Below, piece by piece: positions 58,321 to 64,000 of a stretch of 64,000 bases of DNA; within the stretch, counting starts at the first letter, position 1, and every line of letters begins with the position of its first letter. Source of the DNA: Phaeosaccion multiseriatum (Eukaryota; Ochrophyta, other classes). Location: assembly GCA_965112735.1 (NCBI GenBank), contig OZ218953.1, positions 744,001-808,000 on the forward strand, given 5' to 3'. Made by a program: the position numbers and the translations under genes. A model generated the notes under the pieces. That model saw only the letters and a list, made by a program, of their open reading frames with translations, did no database searches and was not told the origin of the DNA.

Positions 58321-58591
58321 CTTTGCTACCAGGTGTTGGTGCTGCTTCTTGCCAAATACAAATATAGCTACACGCCGTGCGTGTGGCCAACAATCGTATC
58401 CCTACCCACGCAGCCACAAGAAGGATGATCCAAGAAGCAAGGAGGAGCCAAGAAGAACCAAGAAGAAGAAAAAAAAAGAGTTGGAGAACCAACATGGAAG
58501 GCGGCGGACGGGCATCCAACACTTTCACACTTTCAGTTTCTTAGGTGATTCCTATGAAGTCAATAAAGTGTACCCCTTCATAGCAGCAGCG
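58321..58591. promoter_or_regulatory. Duplicated divergent promoter region (PPR copy 2)
   Basis: It is homologous to 49932-50151 but has an extra segment of about 50 bp (58510-58570, TTTCAGTTTCTTAGGTGATT) near the SHQ1-fragment side. It still separates PPR copy 2 from a truncated SHQ1 start. Confidence 0.5.
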
Positions 58592-59144
58592 ATGCCGATA
58601 ATTCCTCGATTCACCGTGACTCAGGATGTCAAGAGTGTAGTAGTGGCGATCAAAGTGCCATACATTCGAGTAGCGGCGGGCGAGACGTTTGTGGAGGGTC
58701 GGAGTTTTTCCTTCCATTGCAAGGTGCGCGCCGCTTTATTCGCTGGCTGCCCCGTAGCCGCAGCCGCGCGCGCAGTACTGGACGATGACGCTTGCAGGGC
58801 GCAGTACAATCCAGACGAAGACAACGGGACCATCACAATTCGTCTGCCGAAGGTGCTGTACCATCTCAAGAGGGAGCACACAACCTGTCTACCTCACTCT
58901 CTCCCTTGATCAGGTGATACAACGACCGTACCCACAGGCCCAGGAAGGCGAGCACTTTCCCGACCTAGACCTCACGACTCAGCTCCTGCAACGCCAATGG
59001 AACCCCAATGCTCGAGAGGATACAGAGGGACACCTCCCTGCCAATATCGAAGTGCTAGCGTCGTTATCGACGCTCGCGCAAGAGGGAGGGTGTGGGATTG
59101 TTGGTGGAGACTCTGCCATGGGGGTCAAGGGCGAAGACGACGAT
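58592..59144 (+). pseudogene. Truncated duplicate of SHQ1 5' end
   Basis: It matches 50152-50827 of SHQ1. The CS-domain start MPIIPRFTVTQDVKS is intact, but about 150 bp covering most of intron 1, its acceptor and the exon-2 start (the PYLLKLTLPG strand) are deleted. The deletion leaves the intron remnant in frame (KVRAALFAGC...), so an open frame continues to GTITIRLPK and stops at 58909 unless the next intron is spliced. Homology ends abruptly at about 59144, where a (CCT)n/(CAT)n repeat begins. The SHQ1-specific domain is missing. Confidence 0.85.
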
Positions 59145-59217
59145 CCTCCTCCTCCTCCTCCTCCTCCTCCTCCTCCTCCTCCTCCTCCTCATCCTCCTCC
59201 TCCTCCTCCTCCTCCTC

Positions 59218-59268
<51 letters not shown>

Positions 59269-62200
59269 GTCCTCCTCCTCCTCCTCCTCCAGTATGCGGC
59301 CACCAACGTCGGCCAAGTGCCTCATGGTGGGTCTCCCATGTGGGCAGTTCCAAGGCTGGTCCATGTCTCCCATATGGTGCACCACCTTGCGCATTTGACT
59401 CACAGATAGCGCAGTGCCGATCATAAAGGAGGAGCGACACGAACGGGACGCAAACATGGCCCGCACCTGCACAGGGGGGAAGGGAGGGAGGGAGGGAGGG
59501 AAGGAGAGCAAGAGAGAGGGTCGTAAGGCACTAGGGGAAGGAGGTCAATTCTGTACAGCATGCGAAAGCGTATGAAGCCCCGAGAGCACAGTATACACTC
59601 CTCTCTCATCGCATGCCCCGCTACATACATTGGCATTGGCGCGGTTTCTCCTCCCTCATTCCGACAAATCAAGTCTTCTCCTTCGCCCCTCCCCTCGCCC
59701 TCTCTCTCTCTCTCTGATTGTTTTCGCTCTCTTCTCTCTCTCCTTCTCTCCCATGCTCTCCCTCTGCTCCCCACTCGCTCCTCCCTCTCTCCTCTCCACC
59801 CCACTCCGCCCCACCTCACCTTGGGCAGCCTTGCGGTGTCAACGCTGGAGGGGTCTTCTTGAATAATGGAGGCGAGTTCGTGCACATCTGCCACTCCGAA
59901 TTGCGTCCCCTTGCTATATGGCACCGCGGAAACCTTGAGCTTGCGGGTGGTGGGGGCATTGTCATCCACCTTGGGGGTAAACAAGAGGACGGGGGGCGAG
60001 CAGAGGAGAGGGAGAGGGGGGGGGCGGGAGGAGAAAGAGGGACAGAGGAGAAACAGATCTCGTCAGGTAAGCAGTAACAGAGTAACAAGTCTGGAAGTAG
60101 CCTAGGAAAAGATAATTCAGTACCGCACCTGGAATTTGAAACCGTTTCTCTCGAAGACGGGCATGTACTCTATGATTGTCATCTCCTCCGACGCGCTCGT
60201 CTGCAGAGGGGGTAAGTGTGTGTGTGTGTGTGGGTTGTGTGAGAGCGTGGGTGGGTGCGTGCGTGTGTGTATGTGTGTGTGTGTGCGTGGAAGTATGTGT
60301 GACGGCATCAGAGTCGGATCAAAAGAATGGAGTACACTCGGTGGAAGGGACGGGCGGCAATTCATTCCGTCATGCATAGCGCATTTGGAGAGAGCTTTGA
60401 GACGTGAGATGATATACAAGGATGACAAGAAGTGGGGAGAGGAAGATGTCCCAAACACCTTCACATCCACTTCACCCACCCATTGACTAGTTTGCTCTTC
60501 ACTGACCTCTAGCGGCATGGGCACCACGAGGGGCTGCTGATGAATGGTTGTGGTCCTCTGAAGCCGTTCGAAGTTGAACTTCTCGTCAGAGGCGTGCTGA
60601 TCGAGGATGAAGAGATCGGCGCCGAGCTGAGTGACGATAAAACCCAGGTTGAACTGTCTCCATCGATGGAAGCCGGGGGAGCAGAGGGACCGAGAGGGAG
60701 GAAGAGAGAGAGAGAGGGGGGGGGGGGGGATAGGAGGGGTGAGGAGAGAAGGCAGGCAGGCCACAAGTCACCTCATGCGACAATACGGCGCGTGGGCATG
60801 AATCCCACCTGCCCCATCCCAGCGTTCTCTCCCCCCCCCCCCATACGCCTCTAACTTCTGTGCTCTCCCTCCTCCCCTACCTGTCCGATGATGTGCATCC
60901 TCTTAAAGTGTTCCTTCTTCAGCACCCTCGAGAACGCTCTCCTTGCCGCCTCGTCGTCCTTCGCCTCTGCCCCGGCCGCGCTAAACAGTGCCGCCGCCGC
61001 CGCCTCTCCTCCTTCCCCCCCTCCTCCTTCTTCTCCTCCCCCTCCCCCTCCCCCTCCCCCTCCCCCTCCCTCCCCACCTTCGCCTCCCCCTCCCCCTTGG
61101 CCTTCACTCTGCTCCAAGGCGAGCGTCAAGGACTGCTCAACGGCCTCTCTCCTCTGCCGCTTACGCGCGTGAGTCTCTTTGGCCCTTTGCAGCATCTCCT
61201 GAGGGTCGAAGTCGAGCACACGGCTCTTGCCCTTGCCCTTGTCGGATGTGCCAAGCGTCTCTCCCTCCTCCTCCTCCTCCTCCTCCTCCTTCCCCTCCTT
61301 GTCGTCGTTGCCGTCCTCCTCCTCTTCCTTGTCCGGCTCCATCACCACTACCACGTCTTCGTCCGAGTCAGGGGAGGAGTCCCTCGCCGCCGGGTCGTCC
61401 ACATTGAACACTTCCGGACTGGGGCTCAGCCCAGCCTCATCATCAGCGTCCAGGTCATCACTATTTCCCAGCTCTCCTCTACGACGTTTCGCCCTTCTCT
61501 CTCCTCTCAGCGGGTTCTCTGCTTCCTCCTGCTCCTCATCGCTTTTCCGCCCGACATCCTCCGACGCGACTGCTTCCTCAGAGCCTGCTATCTCCTCCTC
61601 TCCCTCCTCTTCATCATCGGCGTTGGTCTTTGCGTTCAGCCACCAAGAGAGCCCTCCGTCCTCCTTCCCTGACGCACCGCCTCTTCCTTCCTTCCCTGCC
61701 CTCCCACTCGTCTGTCGAGAGATCGTCGTCGACTTGCGGGCGCTCGCTTTACCCCCTCGTCGTCCTCCCTCTCCTCCTCCTCCTCCTCCTGCTGCTGCTG
61801 CTGCTGCTGCTGCTGTCGATGACCCTACTTGGCCGCTTCTTTGTCGCTTTCTCGAAGTACCACCGCTCCCAGCCATTGCCAGCTCGCTCTTGCTCGACTG
61901 CCCCCTTCCCCCTGCACCTCCTCTGCTCACGGCAGCTCTTCGAAGATGATCAGCCCTGCTGCTGGTCTCCTCCTCCTCCTCCTCCTCCTCCTCCTCCTCC
62001 TCCTCCTCCTCCTCCTCCTCCTCCTCCTCCTCCTCCTCCTCCTCTTCCTCCTCCTCCTCCTCCTCCTCCTTCTCCCATTCTCGCTCCTGCTCCTCCTCTA
62101 CCTCCTCCTCCTGCTCATTTGCACCCGCTGCTTCTGACGGGAGAACGACGCGCATGACCTCTCCTCCTTCGTCTCCGTCTTCTTGCTCCTCATCACCCCC

Positions 62201-64000
62201 ACCACCATTCCCCTCCCCTCCCCGCGACTTGTTGGTTGCTGCTATTACTACTACTGCTGCTGGAGGCGTGTGGTGGTCCGATTTAGTACTGGCGACGCTG
62301 CTGGCTGGGCTGCTGATGCTGCCAGTGCTGGCGCTACTAACGGGGGAGGCACAGGGAGCCTTCGAAGAAGCAGCGGCTCTCGCTTTGGCTTTGGAGGGAA
62401 GAGGGCTGTTCATGCTGCTGCTGCTGTGCTCTTGGGAGAGGAAGCCTTGGATTGGAGCCTGCTTTTGCAGTGCGGCGTTGAGATGGAAGGTCTGGCGGCT
62501 TGCCTTCCACACCTCGTGGAGAGCATCCTTCAGTGCCTGGTGTCAGGAGGGCACGGTGGGTGGGGTGAGGGGGGAGGAGGCGGAAGTGAGTGAGTGAGTG
62601 AGTGAGTGAGTGAGTGAGTGAGAGTGAGTGAGTGAGTGAGTGAGTGAGTGAGTAAGTGAGTGAGTGAGTGAGTGAGTGAGAGTGAGTGAGTCAGTGAGGG
62701 AGTGAGTGAGTGAGAGAGTGAGTGAGTGAGTGAGAGAGTGAGTGAGTGAGTGAGTGAGTGACAGTGAGTGAGGGAGTGAGGGTGAGTGAGTGAGTGAGTG
62801 AGTGAGAGTGAGTGAGTGAGTGACAGTGAGTGAGGGAGTGAGGGTGAGTGAGTGAGTGAGAGAGTGAGTGAGTGAGTGTGAGTGAGGGTGTGAGAGTGAG
62901 AGAGTGAGTGAGTGAGTGAGTGAGTGAGTGAGTGAGTGAGTGAGTGAGTGAGTGAGTGAGTGAGTGAGTAAGTGAGTAAGTGAGTAAGTGAGTGAGTGAG
63001 TTGGTGAGTGAGTGAGTTAGTGAGAGTGAGTGAGTCAGTGAGTGAGTCAGTGAGTGAGTGAGTGAGTGAGTGAGTGACAGTGAGTGAGGGAGTGAGGGTG
63101 AGTGAGTGAGTGAGAGAGTGAGTGAGTGTGAGTGAGGGTGTGAGAGTGAGAGAGTGAGAGAGTGAGTGAGTGAGTGAGTGAATGTGCACGTGCCTCCTGG
63201 TGTCTTCTGAGCACTGACCTGAAGTATTTTGGCCTCATCTATGATGAAGATCTCTCGCTTGTCGGGCGTCACGTTCACGTCAAACGTGCCCTGTGTATCC
63301 ATTGGGACCAGAGCAGAGCAGCAGCAGCAGCAAGTCAGCACTTGGTAATACAGCAGTTGGTGATACAGCACCAGCAAAGGTAGCAAGTGCAAACCCCCTG
63401 ATACAATGGTATGCCAGCCCCACGACACACGCGACTCACTCACTCACTCACTCACTCACCGCCGGCAGCTGTAGATCCAACACGCAAGCAGGCTTCTGCT
63501 TCATCTCGTACTGCCGCCAGACCTCGTTCAGAGCCTAGTCACAGAAGTATCACCAACAGGGGAAGGGGGAAACCGAGAGAGAACCTCAGACTTGGCACCT
63601 ACCTACCGCAAGGAAGGCAGTGAACGGATGGCAGTCAACGGATGCAGCGCGAGTGCCCTCTCGAGACGTTCGCTCCGCTCCATCCCGAACAACCAACACA
63701 GTGCCTTCCCGCTCTTCATCCCTGCCTGCCCGGACTCCCTACCCTCCCCCCATCCCTCCCTCCCTCTCCCCCCCTATCCCCTCCCTCCCCACCTTGGTGA
63801 CCCTCGGCAGGTCCACAGGTCTCCCGTTGAGGAAGATGAATTGCCTGTCGTTGTCGCTTCGACCCACGCCCTCTCCCGCCTTGGACACCAGTCCTACTAT
63901 GCGGACAGGAGGGCAAGGGGTGGCATCCTCCTGCTCCTTCCCGCCCTCCTCCCCCTTCTCCTCCTTGCCCTCCCCCTCCTCTTCTTCCCTCTCCTCTTCT
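59125..64000 (-). CDS. PMS2-type MutL homologue (5' end outside the window)
   Basis: Eight exons are visible (64000-63793 partial, 63534-63460, 63290-63219, 62536-60881, 60653-60507, 60200-60129, 59969-59820, 59466-59125), each internal length a multiple of three. The N-terminal part shows [20 protein letters not shown] and [15 protein letters not shown], the MutL second-domain segments. A disordered linker with poly-Glu is encoded by the 1.66-kb exon. The C-terminal domain reads [20 protein letters not shown] then [13 protein letters not shown], matching the DQHA(x)2E(x)4E endonuclease motif of MutL-alpha. [36 protein letters not shown] (metal-site Cys/His) complete it. PMS2 with MLH1 nicks DNA in mismatch repair. 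Human PMS2 ends shortly after the equivalent of TMRH; here about 60 Glu/Asp residues and DRRLRP are added from a repeat and from the antisense of the SHQ1 fragment. Confidence 0.9.
59145..59293 (-). repeat. (CCT)n-(CAT)n-(CCT)n compound repeat inside the PMS2 3' coding end
   Basis: On the minus strand it encodes Glu-Asp-Glu runs in frame with PMS2. It lies exactly at the breakpoint between PMS2 sequence and the duplicated SHQ1 fragment. Confidence 0.9.
61966..62075 (-). repeat. (CCT)n coding repeat (poly-Glu) in the PMS2 linker
   Basis: GAG codons on the minus strand give about 30 consecutive acidic residues in the interdomain linker. Confidence 0.9.
62585..63182. repeat. 600-bp (GAGT)n microsatellite in a PMS2 intron
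   Basis: GAGT tetramers with GAGAGT, GACAGT and GAGGGAGT variants fill the intron between exons 63290-63219 and 62536-60881 almost completely. Segments of about 60-100 bp recur, showing higher-order duplication. Confidence 0.93.

Larger units (their letters stand above)
9159..63558. repeat. Dispersed short word TTGGTGATAC (VGDT cassette), at least 17 sites
   Basis: GTTGGTGATAC or close variants occur at 9159, 9174, 22730, 22889, 23816, 35895, 54410 and 63356 on the plus strand. The complement GTATCACCAAC occurs at 9774, 25412, 32350, 35820, 44383 and 63548. Near matches lie at 30433, 35802, 35913, 41471 and 54395. Most are flanked by CAG/CTG triplets, and most lie in exons read as VGDT(A) or, when reversed, VSPT. 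The coordinates span the range; the sites are separate. Confidence 0.8.

Noticed and set aside
62530-63443. 219- and 250-aa frames rich in THSL repeats
   Set aside because: They come from the (GAGT)n intron of PMS2. The flanking exons splice in phase without them.

Overview
This is nuclear DNA from a photosynthetic eukaryote. Most genes are split by short spliceosomal introns (about 75-300 bp, GT-AG with a few GC-AG). Neighbouring genes alternate strand and often sit head to head. Exons carry long homopolymeric amino-acid tracts, and introns carry long simple repeats. At least two proteins have an N-terminal hydrophobic leader followed by a Phe-containing cleavage-like site (VLC|FAPP; TMA|FSS). 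That is the bipartite plastid leader typical of algae with a red secondary plastid, so I infer an ochrophyte/stramenopile alga; a eustigmatophyte-like compact genome is possible but not proven.

Layout. 63-666(-): end of an unrecognised gene. 819-1221: cluster of hairpins and inverted repeats. 1770-4305(+): GT90/CAP10-like glycosyltransferase, followed by a 1.65 kb minisatellite. 6379-12931(-): 2,033-aa low-complexity, probably nuclear protein. 13264-15037(-): OTU1/YOD1-type deubiquitinase, divergent from 15272-17244(+), a plastid-type DMT/EamA transporter. 18175-19674(-): METTL21-like methyltransferase, divergent from 19837-25615(+), a TcdA-TatD fusion. 26285-35327(-): ankyrin-WW protein with an N-terminal helical (BAR-like?) region. 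35391-39735(-): coiled-coil protein, divergent from 39879-41888(+), an organelle-targeted RNase D-like exonuclease. 43707-47229(-): PIN-LIKES/auxin-efflux-type carrier. 47584-49931(-): decayed PPR gene, divergent from 50152-54862(+), SHQ1. 55768-58320(-): intact PPR-SMR gene, divergent from a truncated SHQ1 copy at 58592-59144. 59125-64000(-): PMS2-type MutL homologue running off the right edge.

The exon models were built by eye from splice motifs and reading phase. For every complete multi-exon gene the summed exon lengths divide by three, which is good internal support. The most notable signals are: the single reading frame joining tRNA t6A dehydratase (TcdA) to a TatD nuclease; a short DNA word, TTGGTGATAC, scattered on both strands and mostly read as VGDT(A) in unrelated proteins; a very homogeneous PPR array whose differences fall mainly at the RNA-recognition positions 5 and 35; and a segmental duplication (PPR + SHQ1 5' end) whose breakpoint gives PMS2 a new acidic tail and stop codon.

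The genes suggest themes of RNA metabolism (SHQ1, TcdA, PPR-SMR, RNase D-like), proteostasis (OTU1), DNA repair (PMS2) and membrane transport (DMT, PILS). There is no operon-like grouping beyond shared divergent promoters.
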